Assembly: GCA_946406115.1 (NCBI GenBank)
Contig: OX291556.1
Coordinates: 12,244,501-12,308,500, forward strand
Length of the DNA: 64,000 nt
Reading direction: 5' to 3'
Source: Apoda limacodes
Lineage: Eukaryota > Arthropoda > Insecta > Lepidoptera > Limacodidae
Both the position numbers and the translations under genes were made by a program. Of the stretch, positions 1 to 10,920 are shown piece by piece. The notes below the pieces were generated by a model, which had not been told where the DNA came from, ran no database searches, and worked only from the letters and a program-made list of their open reading frames with translations. Position 1 is the first letter of the stretch; each line of letters starts with the position of its first letter.

Positions 1-640
1 ATATCATCCTAGAGGTTATTTAACAATTTTTTCATGTTTCATAATTATTGTGCATATATAAGTGTGACTAGTAATATTCCTGACAGCAGCCCAGTAGGTA
101 CATCTTTTATTTCTGTGAATCAATAAACTTTGTGTAATGCAAGGTTGGAGCTGTTTTACCATAGATTACACACTTGACAGTTTTTCGTTAGTTAATTTTG
201 GCTAAACAATTGAATGGTTGTCGAAATGAAAAATTAATCTAATATAAAGGCTTTGCTTTCGAGTCTTGAGTTCTTAAATCTCGCGCTCTTGGAAACAAAG
301 TGTATGGTAATACATCTTGCCTCACGAGACCTAGGGTTTGGGTGACAAGAGGCGAAATCCAAGTTCTCCAGACTGTTAACAATAAGCGCCAAGTTGCTAG
401 GGTACCAGTTTGTAGTAACTTTCTTTTATTATCCAGACAATCGCCTGTTAATGAACCGTTGAACCAAAGAACGAGGTTACTATTTTTCTCCAAGGCTTTG
501 CCTTTTCTATACTTTTGTAGTTGAATATTTCTTGTTATATTTGCTTATTGAGCAGAATGTCTCTTGGTTTTCGGTCGTACTTTGTTTGATCACATTAGAT
601 ACTTTGCTGTAATTTTTTTTATCACAATCGATACAAATAT
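1..640. other. AT-rich sequence, no gene recognised
   Basis: Short open frames on both strands overlap here, as expected by chance, and none shows a domain or motif. I see nothing else to annotate. Confidence 0.5.
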
Positions 641-644
641 GGCG

Positions 645-720
645 GAATGATAAGGCTACAACCTACGGACGAGCGGACGGATAAACATGACGGAACCGAC
701 CGGACCGATTTGGCTTAGTT
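645..720 (+). repeat. Fragment of a 'cggac/ggaacc' lepidopteran-type repeat
   Basis: Runs of CGGACGAGCGGACGG and ACGGAACCGACCGG resemble the end of the dispersed repeat seen more clearly at 63.60-63.72 kb. The copy is short and degenerate. Confidence 0.3.
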
Positions 721-964
721 AAAATCATCCTATTTAGTATTGCACAAGACTTAATTAAGAACCTATCAAAGCAATTTGTTTGTAACAATACAAACATATC
801 AATATGTTGCAGTTGGTAAGGGTAAAGAATTTTACTTATTAGTTTACAAGTAAATTTTGACTACTTTAAGATTTTCCAAATCCTTATGCTTCAGTGAAAA
901 ATTAACAAGTTATTTCTGATTATACACTGATGAAATAAAAAAGACGTATATGAAGTCCACAATC

Positions 965-1060
965 CACACAGGGCCCGCGTGTGGACTATGGCCCAAATCA
1001 CCCTCGCTTATGAGGGAAGGCCGTGCCCTAACAAGGGATGTATGAAGGCTGGCAAGAACT
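965..1060 (+). repeat. RTE-type LINE 3' tail fragment
   Basis: The stretch reads as a CCCGCGTGTGGACTATGGCC block, then CTCGCTTATGAGGGAAGGCC, then GGGATGTATGAAGGCTGGCA. The same block order occurs inverted at 9511-9592. From memory this is the 3' end of a common lepidopteran RTE-type retrotransposon. Only the tail is present, as expected for a heavily 5'-truncated insertion. Confidence 0.55.
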
Positions 1061-2805
1061 TAACTCATTCACTGGATACCATATGTTTGATAAAGTAAAA
1101 CCGTCTTCTTGATTGAAATTTGGTTTATATACTAACGAATCATTGTCGATATTAAATGCCCCGCTATAGCTGACCTCTCACGGTCGTTATTTTTGACTGC
1201 AGCGATGTGTTACTTGGTACAAGTAGCAATAGACCTCTTCGTCTGTCCAATATTCGAACTACTATACTTACAGTCAACTTTATACACACTGGGACACTGG
1301 AGTGGTAATTTATCCTTTGGGCGATTTCATACGACTGAATATCTTGTCACTGGGAGTAAACACAGTCTTCATTTTATCATTCTTTAATATTCTGCCGACT
1401 TCATCCGTTCCGTTACTTTTTTTACAACTAGAAGATATTCCATTTGTTTATCCACCCAAGGCAAACGTTTCTTAGATGTATGTCACGTCTTTGACGTATG
1501 AACACTATTGTGACCATACTTACCTTAGTGACATGTTGCAGTTCACCTGGTAAATGTTCTGCGTCGCAAAGGTTGTTTGCACAATTGGTTGAGGCGACTA
1601 CTAAAGCTTGGTGACGTGGGTGATGGTATGACTTACCATGTAGATACCTTAGTCGTTTTCTATAGTGCATGATGACTCAAAGATCCGTCAGAACGAGCTA
1701 TAATTTGGTCATCCAAAAATTAAGGACTTCAATCCCGTTCCATCTCAAAATTAAACTTCGCCGTGACAAGACAGTGGGTCAAAAAAGTCACGAACAGCAC
1801 AATTTCACAATGCGGAGGGTAGATAGATGTAACTGCTCAATGTACGCAACCACGGTGCATTGAACTGTGTCAAAATTTCGGACACTAAATAAAAACTATC
1901 GTAGTAAGACTCGTTTAAATAAATAATTATTTAACATAAGCATGAAAATATTAGTTTTGAAGAGTTCACAAACTATCTATTTTCATACCTTCTATTTTTC
2001 TTAGGGAACCCCCGTTATTTATGTAACTGTCACGAAATGAAGGCAATTTTAATGAGCGCCGTTTTTGTTCCGAGTGCAGTAAGTAACTATAAAGCATATC
2101 GTGAGTATTAAAATACTAATTTTTTGCAGTTGCGTAATAGATTTTTTCTACGACTGCCAAATAAAATCAAATCAAGAATCAAAAATCATAGAATCAAGAA
2201 TCATATCAAGAAAAATAAGTTTATTTAGAAAAATGAATAATTTAGTCAATTTTCTGTTTAATATGAAACATGCTGCGTAACATTGAGTAACGGGTACCAT
2301 AACTAAGATGCTTTAATTGAATTTGCATATTTTTCAAATAAACCAATAAACCATTCTCCGAGAATGATGTTTTTGTCACATAGTTAAATTCCTGCCACTT
2401 AGTAAGAACTTTCGTATCATTTTTCATATTATACGAGGAAAAGATTATTACTTGCTATAATAGCTCTCAACGTAAAATTTGGAGGTGTACCTTACTCGTA
2501 TCTGACGTAGACATCTTTAATAATTAAACAAATAAATTTTGCCGCGCACTGAAAAAGACACTTTTTCGAGAAAGCCCGCATGGAAATTTCCATATAGTAT
2601 TTCTTGACGCATATAAATATGTTGGCTGTACGGTAGTAAACGTCTTTGTCAAGTTTTTTTATTAAGTAGTTTACCATTCGGAAACATTATGAAGATTATT
2701 TAAATACAGCTGTACGTTTTATATTGAAAACATTTTGAAACAGTTTGAGCCAAATCAGAAAATTTTAACCGTCTAGTCTACTAGCACAATAACGTCTGTT
2801 AATTT
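1061..2805. other. No gene recognised
   Basis: AT-rich sequence with only chance-length ORFs (up to 80 codons). None carries a recognisable domain, and I could not pair any with splice sites. Confidence 0.45.
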
Positions 2806-2807
2806 TC

Positions 2808-2885
2808 ACTGAACCAGCGCAGTGGACGATAGCCGAAGCCTCTTTTCACAAAGCAGAACATGTCTCCCTGTAGTCCCCACGACTA
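2808..2885 (+). repeat. Second RTE-type 3' tail, diverged
   Basis: ACCAGCGCAGTGGACGATAG, a CCGAAGCCTCTTTTCAC block and CTGTAGTCCCCACGAC match in order the tail seen inverted at 43545-43615. This is a different subfamily from the 965-1060 copy. Confidence 0.45.
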
Positions 2886-3344
2886 ACAACAGCTGTGGCA
2901 TAAAGTCATTAATATATCAATACTTTTACAAAAACATAATATAAATACAAAAGATACAAATTCCTTCCAAGCTGAAGGTATACCTAAACTAAAATAAACG
3001 GAATCTGACATCGTCCCTTCCGTACAAAAACAATAACAGTAATGTGTTTTCGTTATCTTGTGCTTTTTCATCAGGACAAAAGGGTCGTCACGGCGATATC
3101 TTGGTCTTGTTTGACGTCGACTTTCTATGCTACGAAGCTGAGACTGCTAAATCAGCATGAATACAGATTGTGCTTACTCTATTGTTTCGTGTATTTTTAT
3201 CACGGTTTTACAAATTTATCGTTTAAGAGATTCTTTTAATACATATTATATTTCCAAGAATTCAAAACATTAAGAAATACTTAGTGATTCTTGGAACGAC
3301 AAAAATGGTAAGTTCTACACGAAGATGGTTCGATATTTATACGC

Positions 3345-3610
3345 TACTAGCTTTTGCCAGCGGCTTCACCCGCCCTAAATTCGGTTATCGGTGTAGCACG
3401 ACAACTCCTCAATTATTCTGTAGCTTTCTTGGTCCTTTTATTTAGATTTTCCCATCGCTGCACCACTAAACCCCTATTGGATTTAAATCCAGGGAATCTC
3501 CGCTATATCACTATGCCGATTGAACCATTCATTCACAATACGAGAAATGTGCATGCGAGTATTGTCCTGAACGTAGCTAATCTGAGCTAAACCATCAGAT
3601 GGATGTACAA
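3345..3610 (+). repeat. Dispersed 'CTAGCTTTTGCCAGCGGC' repeat
   Basis: It opens with CTAGCTTTTGCCAGCGGC, continues with CACCCGCCCTAAATT and GGTTATCGGTGTAG, and then becomes unalignable. Further copies in this window start near 5822, 13738, 23570, 44480, 46465 and 57112. It is a non-coding, non-autonomous repeat typical of Lepidoptera (from memory); the 78-codon ORF across it is accidental. Confidence 0.65.
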
Positions 3611-3639
3611 TACGGACACTTGGTAACATACTGTCTTCT

Positions 3640-4284
3640 AGAACCTACATACAGTGGGTTGCATTTGCCCTTGAAGAAAGAAGAACGAGCTCGCCTTCTC
3701 CGTCTGCTGACATTTACCGCCCTATATTGGCAGAGATTTGTCCAGAACTAAAATTAGGCACTACATGTTCTTCTGCATATCTCGTACCGTTATATCTCAT
3801 GAATGAAGCCTATACAAAAGAAACCTGCCATGTTGGCTTGACATAGATTTTTCGACAGTAAATATAGCGGTATTCCAACCGAAGTTCAAATAAGTCTCTG
3901 CAAATCTTAACCGTGCTTCCTTATGAGTCGGTGTCAGAGTCACTTTTTTGATGTCGTCATTAACGTAATCCCATTGAGTGTAATGCGTTTCTAATTACTC
4001 AAGAACAAACTTCATAAATTTGAGCAAAATGATTGGTTGACACAGTCATTTTCTTCATATTGCCGTCTCATGTCGGCTTTTTGTGCAGCATTAAGGATAG
4101 GACGGCGACCAGAATTGTTATGACGATGATCTTAAAGTTCACCTTCTTCACCATTCTTCCTCATCCAGAATCTTAAACTATCCCTGGTTACATTAAGACG
4201 ACGCGATATCTCACTGATACTGTGACCAGCTTCATGTTCGGCAATAATTGCTGCTCTTTCTTCAACACTTAAAGGTCCCGGCAT
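3640..4284 (-). pseudogene. Tc1-like transposase pseudogene
   Basis: The minus-strand frame starts MPGPLSVEERAAIIAEHEAG and runs through a helix-turn-helix region (SISEISRRLNVTRDSLRFW) that fits the N-terminal paired-like DNA-binding domain of Tc1/mariner transposases. A TAA at 4132-4134 ends this frame, but homologous coding goes on downstream. Around 3841-3945 it reads LTPTHKEARLRF followed by WNTAIFTVEKSM, matching the Tc1 block that normally carries the first catalytic aspartate (W..VIFSDE). Here that position is Val, so the catalytic Asp appears lost. Further stops follow toward 3640. An ATG 45 bp further upstream is in frame, but the family-like start is the one at 4284. Dead DNA transposon. 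Confidence 0.65.
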
Positions 4285-5815
4285 AATAAAATATAGAAAC
4301 GTGAAAAAAATTAAATAGAATGTCAGCAATGACAGACACTGACATTTATAATAGCTTTAATCATCAGAAACAAAGAGGATATAATCACAACACTTATATT
4401 AAAATCATTGAAAAGATTTAACATCTCTAAATAATCTTAGACAAGATAGAAGATGAAACAAATTTAAATTTTATTATCAAACAGTCAAACATATTTTTCT
4501 GAGGAGCAGTCCGTTCTGTGACTCGGTTTTAAAGGGTAACAGTGCTTGCGGAACGTTAAATGAATCAATTTGAAAATAGGCGACCATTTTCATACCGCAA
4601 CTGTACCATAACTGTTCTTACAACATAAGTAGGTATCTAATTGTTTATGGTTTTTATTATAAGTTACTTCATGCAAAAGTGTATGTTTAGTACACATATA
4701 CCATCGCCGATAAAATTGAATATTTGCATTGTTAATATTAGTGTCGGATAAGTAAATAAAAAAAAATATGTTAGTACTGCAGATAGAAAATATATGTGTA
4801 GACTGCATGTGCAGATAAATCAGGACGATGATTGATTTTCCAAGCGGAAAAATTATGATATATAATATTTTATTAGTTAATATCTGTAACTATAAACGTA
4901 TCGCTACGGATGGACGGACAGGAAAAATTAATTTGGCTTTATACGGAACCCTAAAAAGGGAGATTTTGCGGTTTTCCATTTATAAGAGGGTTCTATCGCC
5001 CCTCCCGGAAATAATACTCATATTATTTTATTCAACCTACATAAAATAATTAAGGTGCAACTCGTACAAAGACTAGCAAATGCAGGGCCGTCTCCCTTTT
5101 TAAATTCAGCGTCAGCGATCGAATATATATTTTCAGGGTAGTCAACTACTTATACTACGTTTTAGTTTTTTGATAAGTCAATTTTAGGATGAATTTTAGC
5201 AGTTTTTTTTTTGTTATTAATTACGATTTTTCGAATTAAAAAATATTGAATAAAAATTGTAATTTAACTTAATTTTGATATTTTTTATGCAATATTTTGC
5301 CCGCTCCACTTGCGTTAAATTTGGTTGATCAGCGTGGAAATTCTATGGTAACTCCTCGATAAAACAGAGAAAGTTTAAGTAAAATTAAAATGTCTTGTTC
5401 ATATATGGATGCACACACGTAAAAATGCAATATTTGGGAACATGATTGGACCATACGAGTACAAACCTAAATGTCTGAGAGCCAAGGACAGAACTGTAGC
5501 GATCAATGTGCTTTTTAAATATAGGCAATGTGCTTAAGGTAAATATTATTATATAAAGAGAACCAGCGCATACCAGAGGAATATTATTTTGTAAAAAATT
5601 TGTTACAAATCATAATTTTCCCCTTGCATCTCCGACCCAGGAGGGCCCTAAATTGAATGTTCGGTTTTCATTTCACTATCGCATACGTCACATATGTCCC
5701 ATGTGTAGTACCTCGCAGATGCTATAAATATAGATATTCAACGCTCGCAGACTAAAAATATATTATTTGTATAGTATATTATATGCCTCGTATGTGACAA
5801 GCTTTATTCCTATTT
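4285..5815. other. AT-rich, no gene; one small repeat fragment
   Basis: No supported gene. Around 4895-4955 the string GATGGACGGACAGG followed by TACGGAACCCTAAAAAGGG is another fragment of the repeat seen at 63.6 kb. The rest shows nothing recognisable. Confidence 0.45.
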
Positions 5816-5821
5816 AAATAA

Positions 5822-5986
5822 CTAGCTTCCGCCAGCGGCTAGCCGTAAATTTGGTTATCGGCGTAGGATACTTACGGCAAATCCTAAATTATAGAAAAAA
5901 AACCACTCATCCTTGATGTTTTCTCTGTCTCTCTGTGTCTCTCTCTCTCTCTCTCTTTCTCCTTAAACTTAAAACTAATTAGCTAA
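5822..5986 (+). repeat. 'CTAGCTT..CCAGCGGC' repeat with TC microsatellite
   Basis: CTAGCTTCCGCCAGCGGCTA and GGTTATCGGCGTAGGAT match the dispersed repeat family. A pyrimidine microsatellite of CT repeats occupies about 5930-5960, the same internal position as in the copy at 46465. The long-TIR derivative begins directly after it. Confidence 0.6.
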
Positions 5987-6417
5987 AAGGACCGAATATT
6001 GTATTTTTCAGAGGACGCAATTTTATTTTTGGGACATGTGTGGGGGGTCAATAGAAGCTTAACCTCAAGTTTGAGGGGTCGCCACCCTTGTCATTCGGCC
6101 GCCATTTGGAAATAGGGGTGAAAATACTTTTTTCGCTATATCTCGGAAACTATGCGTCTTACAAAAAATTCGAAGAGACATAATTTGTAGCAAATTGTTT
6201 TGCCTACAAATATGTTTATATAACTTTTTGCTCTAAACTAAAAATTAAAGAAGTTATAAGCAAAAAAGTGAGAAATTTTTTATAAAATTTTTCTTTTTTG
6301 CTCTATAACTTTTTTTTTATACATTTTACAAAAAAAATTACCTCAGACCAATCTTGTAGATAATCTATTGAGGGAAATCTCTAAAAAATGCAAAGCTAAT
6401 GGAACATTTCAATGGAC
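5987..6417 (+). mobile_element. Internally deleted (MITE-like) derivative of the long-TIR transposon
   Basis: About 390 bp match the outer left inverted repeat of the element at 17408-19300, in the same order: AAGGACCGA, GGGACATGTGTGGGGGGTCA, ATATCTCGGAAACTATGCGT, then CTCAGACCAATCTTGTAGAT. At about 6376-6380 the sequence jumps straight to the last 38 bp of the right end (ATGCAAAGCTAATGGAACAT ... AATGGAC). The whole interior, including any coding sequence, is missing. The first ~22 bp of the left terminus cannot be aligned, so that end is truncated or decayed, and I see no target duplication. Confidence 0.75.
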
Positions 6418-6575
6418 TACTCTTACACCTAACATAAGAGACAGTGACAGCGCTGTGCCCTACCTCCAGCACGTGCCAAGTGGTCGGTGTTGATTGCTAA
6501 CATCATTAGTCGCCAATTAAATATTATGAATAGTATGGTGCTGCTTAGTAAAATTCCTTTTTATTTTTATTCTTT

Positions 6576-7092
6576 ACCACTAAGGTGGCAAATAAGCTTA
6601 TGGTCCGCCTCATGGTAAGTGGTCACCACAGATTATAAATGCTTGCAACACCTGGGGCATCACTTGTGCGTTGCAGACCCTTCAAAATTATAATAACATA
6701 TTTCTTAAAAAAGCCCATACTGTGATTTCTAAAAAAAAACTTGGTAGGGAACTAATTCCACAACCCAAGGGTTCGTAGGAGGAAGTTTTTCTGAATGCAG
6801 TTTCACTGTACGCGATCATTTAGGTCCTAAGGTGTGAGAATGAATTCCCAGCCAATGGCAAGCGGTGCGATCGTAGAAAAAAGGCCTCATTTCGAACAAT
6901 TACTCAGAACACAACCCTTTGTACAAGCGGTAGAACACAAACAGGGAGGCAAAAATACCTCCTCAGACTTCGGGGTTTGATACGGCTTGTGAGGTTAGGA
7001 TTGTCGACGGTGCTCACAGCCCGTCGAACTGAATCAAAAGGGCCAAGTTGGTAGCCGGTTGCACCCACCCAGAATAACAACAGCAGGGTATA
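6576..7092 (-). mobile_element. CR1/jockey-group LINE fragment, minus strand
   Basis: Read on the minus strand, the right half (6826-7092) encodes a piece of the RT C-terminal region: GATGYQLGPFDSV, then a diverged copy of the RRAVRIVDDSNLT block and SLRRYF. It matches the LINE at 22290-22560. The left half (6576-6690) is the 3' untranslated tail, with ACCACTAAGGTGGCAAATAA and GTGCGTTGCAGACCCTTC, also found at 23983-24085 and inverted at 16132-16245. Coding then tail in this order indicates a 5'-truncated minus-strand insertion with frameshifts. Confidence 0.65.
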
Positions 7093-7110
7093 CTTTTTTC
7101 TATCTGTCAA

Positions 7111-9250
7111 TCACGAAAAACGAAAGTTACTTAACGTCGTGCTTTTTCACATTGATATAAGAAACTCAATGGTACTTTTCACTCAAACGAAGATACGGTT
7201 ATACGATTATGATGATACTAGGTAAAATTAGTACCCTCATAAATAGATAGAGATAGTGTTTTAATTTAGGTTAATTCATAGATTTATAAATTACCTTTGT
7301 ACATCAGTCACCTTCACCTGTTGTCATTCATTAGTTTATAGACTTTGTTTCTGACGTTACAGATGTTTTTTTTTTCATTGCTCAAAAATTCAGTTAAAAT
7401 ATAAGAATAAATATATTTTTTTGAATTTTATTTACTATCCTGCAAACATAACTACAACGAAAATCCGACTAAACAACAGATCAATGCACAATCGGTCTGG
7501 GCTAACAAATTCTTTATTTTATTAATAAAAAATCACGTACAATCAAAACTAATAAGGAAAAAATAGTGGGATGGTAAAAACTGAAGTAAATGGTTGCTCA
7601 TTATTGAAATATAAAATCTTACTTATAATTTAGATTGTATTTTACATGCAAGGAATTGAAATATAAATTCCATATACAATACTTACATACCTATTTTACA
7701 TCGTCTCATGGAAGAAACACGCAGTTTATCATTATAGTAATATTAAGGTGAGATACACCAACGAAAATAATTTCAATATCATCTTACGATTGGAAGTTAA
7801 ACGCACTTTTATCATCAAATCATATCACAACGCACCATTTCTATTATAAAATCGCTTAGTGATTTCTGTTGAGCACTATTGTAAGGCTAGTTTATGCGAC
7901 GAATCTATAACGTATAGCATATTTTAATAATTTTCTCTCACATAAAAAAATAATTATTTAATTTCAATTTATAAGAAATTAAAAGTATTCTAAAAAATTA
8001 TCGGGTAAGGATGGTGGAATGGTTTGATAGTTTTCGAGGTATTCGTAAAAAACCGTTTTAAGCATTTCCTGTAAAATTAAAATTTTGCTATATCCATAGT
8101 ATTCGTCGGGGACGGCAATATACATCTTGACTATTTTTTTTTACAATGGATAAAGAAATCATAATTTTTATCCAAAAATAATTGAGTGCTCTCTCGAACC
8201 CATTAATATTCTTAAAAATATTCTGTCGCAAGCCTAAATTAGGTGAGTGACACAAAAATAGTAGTTTTTTTTTTTTTGGTATAAACACGCAATTAAAATC
8301 TATTTTGAAAAATTCATGCCTGCATTTATAGGCCTCACTTCTTATTTTTGTGCGAAATTTTTTAACTATTTCAGAGAAAATATTCTACGATAAACAAACG
8401 GCAGATCCATTGTAAATCCATAATAAATCCAATACATGTATGTATATAATATATTTTAGAAACTTGAAATCAGGTAAAATATAAAATGATGTAAGATAAA
8501 TAGCAAAAATCAATTTTAATTACACTAAAATTATCTAGATATTCAGCTAAAATTATATATTATATTCAAAAACATGTTCTGTTATAATATTAAATCAAAA
8601 TATTTAAACCGTTCTATAAACAGTTCATATAAAAGTAAAAAGTTAGTTCTTATAATTAAAAAAAATCACTTACAGAACTGTTATCAGCTCCTGCTTTCAC
8701 TTTTGAATACTTAACAAAATTTTTAATGTTTTTTAATTGATGAGTATCAAAATTAATTTTTCAGCGACGACACATAAGTTTGCAATACGAAAAACACAGT
8801 TAAAACTTCGAACACTACCAATATAATCAAAATACAATATAATATAACGAAATATATAATTAATCCCAAAAGCTAATTATTAATTTAATTAACACTATAT
8901 TAATAAATATTCACTAAACTCCAATTTCACAAATTCATAGAAATTGATATCGGAAAAGTGATGTCAAAGAGAAACTTGAGATCAAACCACCTTCCACAAG
9001 AGCGTCGTGAAAACTGGCGCTTCTGCGAGAAATTCATGTGAGCATGCGCGCCTTATTAGTTACAAGAAGTACAAAAAGAATGTTTGATTTGTTAAAACAT
9101 TAGCTTTAAAGGTTAAAGGTTATAACGTATAACGTCACTATTTTTATCCCCTGAACGAGGTAACCAGTGGCTGGATTCAGACTCTGATTATGATTAGGGG
9201 GACAACCTCTTATCACAAACCACTTTGATCCTGCGTGACAAGTGGTAAGC
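7111..9250. other. AT-rich spacer, no gene recognised
   Basis: Very AT-rich with long T runs and no ORF above 66 codons. A less AT-rich patch near 8995-9060 (CTGGCGCTTCTGCG, GCATGCGCGCC) shows no coding signal I can support. Confidence 0.5.
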
Positions 9251-9359
9251 CCATTGCCCAGTGTACCTGGACAAAGGTTTTTTTTATTTGTCCTTAAAAA
9301 CGCAAATTATCAGCTTTAGAGTAAATGGAGTGAAAATAAAAGACCAGAGAGAGAGAGAG

Positions 9360-9430
9360 ACAAACTTATACAAACTTATACTATGGATAACAAACAACGG
9401 ATACAAATACATATATATATATATATATAT

Positions 9431-9467
<37 letters not shown>

Positions 9468-9485
9468 GTTTTGTGTAAATACATA
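9360..9485 (-). repeat. LINE/SINE tail fragment expanded by an AT microsatellite
   Basis: ACTATGGATAACAAACAACG and GGATACAAAT match the tail block at 32630-32660 and 33770-33800. An (AT)n run from about 9410 to 9461, with one AGA interruption, sits where the related copies have AT-rich TACATATA sequence. The 102-codon ORF through this run is low-complexity and not a gene. Confidence 0.5.
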
Positions 9486-9510
9486 TATACAATACTTCAC
9501 AGACTATGCT

Positions 9511-9592
9511 TGCCAGCCTTCATACGTCCCCACTACTGGGGCACGGCCTACCCTCTTAAGCGAGTGTGATTGGGTCCTAGTCCATACGCGGG
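9511..9592 (-). repeat. RTE-type LINE 3' tail fragment (inverted copy)
   Basis: GCCAGCCTTCATACGTCCCC, GGGGCACGGCCTACC, CTCTTAAGCGAG and GTCCATACGCGGGC form the reverse complement of the 965-1060 tail. It lies beside two other repeat tails, a cluster of truncated insertions. Confidence 0.55.
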
Positions 9593-9599
9593 CATCACT

Positions 9600-9692
9600 C
9601 TTTTTGTTTTTGTTTGTGTTCGTAAATTAACTAAATGGTGGTACGGAACCCTCGGTGCGCGAGTCCAACTTGCACTTGACCGGGCTTTTATA
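9600..9692 (+). repeat. Tail of the 'GCGCGAGTCCGACTCGCACTTG' family
   Basis: GGTACGGAACCCTCGGTGCG and CGAGTCCAACTTGCACTTGA followed by a T-rich end match the tail unit that recurs in the 13.0-13.6 kb array, at 32.4 kb and, inverted, at 37.6 kb. It is preceded by T/G-rich sequence. Only the tail is present. Confidence 0.55.
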
Positions 9693-10559
9693 GTGAAATT
9701 AAGAAAAATTGTTCAAGTTGATAGTTATTTTTTAAGATAAGATTTATAAAAAAATATGCTTGGTAGGTGAGTCGTTTTTGTCAGGTGTTGTATAGTGAGC
9801 TTGTTGCGAAAAAGTCGAAAGTACCCGGATCTCGCGTTTGCCGGGGCAATGCATAATAATATATGGAAGTACATTTTAGCTCCCGACACCTTAGAGCTTA
9901 TTGCGTAAAGTTTCGAGCACGTCAGACTCGTGAATTCGGAAGTATAATGTATGCGAGCACTTTCACGGGTCACGAAGTAAGACTTACTTGCATAAATTTT
10001 CTCTCGAATTTTCGAGTCCGGAGTGGTTTAGACTTTTCACAATAAGCTCCCTTGTTTTGTCTCGAGTGGCAAGGTGTTTTAAGATAGGATATCTGCCGTA
10101 ATAATACATATACACACATATAACACAAAGCCTGTAAATTTAAAGCCCTTGAAGAGTCGGACAGACAGAGTAGGAAGGTAGAAGTTTTATAGATCGTTTC
10201 TATGTTGAATGTAGAGAACATTCAAATTATTCAAATTCGTTTTTACCGGGAATAATTTTTTATTTAGGAGGAGGTTATATGTTCGACTGTATTTTTTTTA
10301 TGTTTGTTTACCGATTACTCCGTCAATTCTGGACTTAAAAAATAAAACCTTATTAGTTCGGTACCAAGTACCGCACGAGTAACTTCGCCTAAGAATATTT
10401 TTTGGGTCTTTAAAAAATTAGTTTTCTAAAAAGTTAGTTCTAAGTAGGATTTTGTTACCTGTTTCCATCAGTAATAGTAACTTAGCATGGGATCTCATTT
10501 GTAATGTATAACGGGATTTTTTTTAGGTAAAAATTTTTTTTGGTAAGTGCGTAGTCGCA

Positions 10560-10920
10560 CATTAATATTTTACCACACACATACGTCGGGATATTAATGT
10601 TAAGTCATTATAACCATCCACAAACGATAAACGTCGGAATATTTCAATATTGGTATTTATTTTATGACAAAATGTCCTAGGTATCCAACATGGTGTCTAT
10701 TTTATGACAAAATTTATTTATCTACACACGCTATGCGTCGGGATATTGCAATGATTATCCACACAAGATATACGTCGGGCTATTGAAATTATTGGATTTA
10801 TTTATTGAGGTAGGTTTACACGGGATATTCCAAGGATTAATTTTATGACAAAATGTAAGTAGTACGTACCTACCTTCTCCAGACGCGAAATATGCCGGGA
10901 TAATTTAATTTAGATGTGCA
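10560..10920 (+). repeat. Diverged tandem minisatellite with TACGTCGGGATATT core
   Basis: Variants of ATACGTCGGGATATT recur about six times (near 10581, 10631, 10734, 10769, 10815 and 10890), usually preceded by CCACACA-like sequence. Some units are followed by TTTTATGACAAAATGT, which itself occurs three times. Spacing is uneven, so units have gained and lost segments. No ORF covers it, and I do not recognise the family. Confidence 0.55.

Noticed and set aside
9261..9569. 102-codon ORF with alternating Tyr-Ile
   Set aside because: Product of the (AT)n microsatellite; low complexity, antisense ORF equally open.
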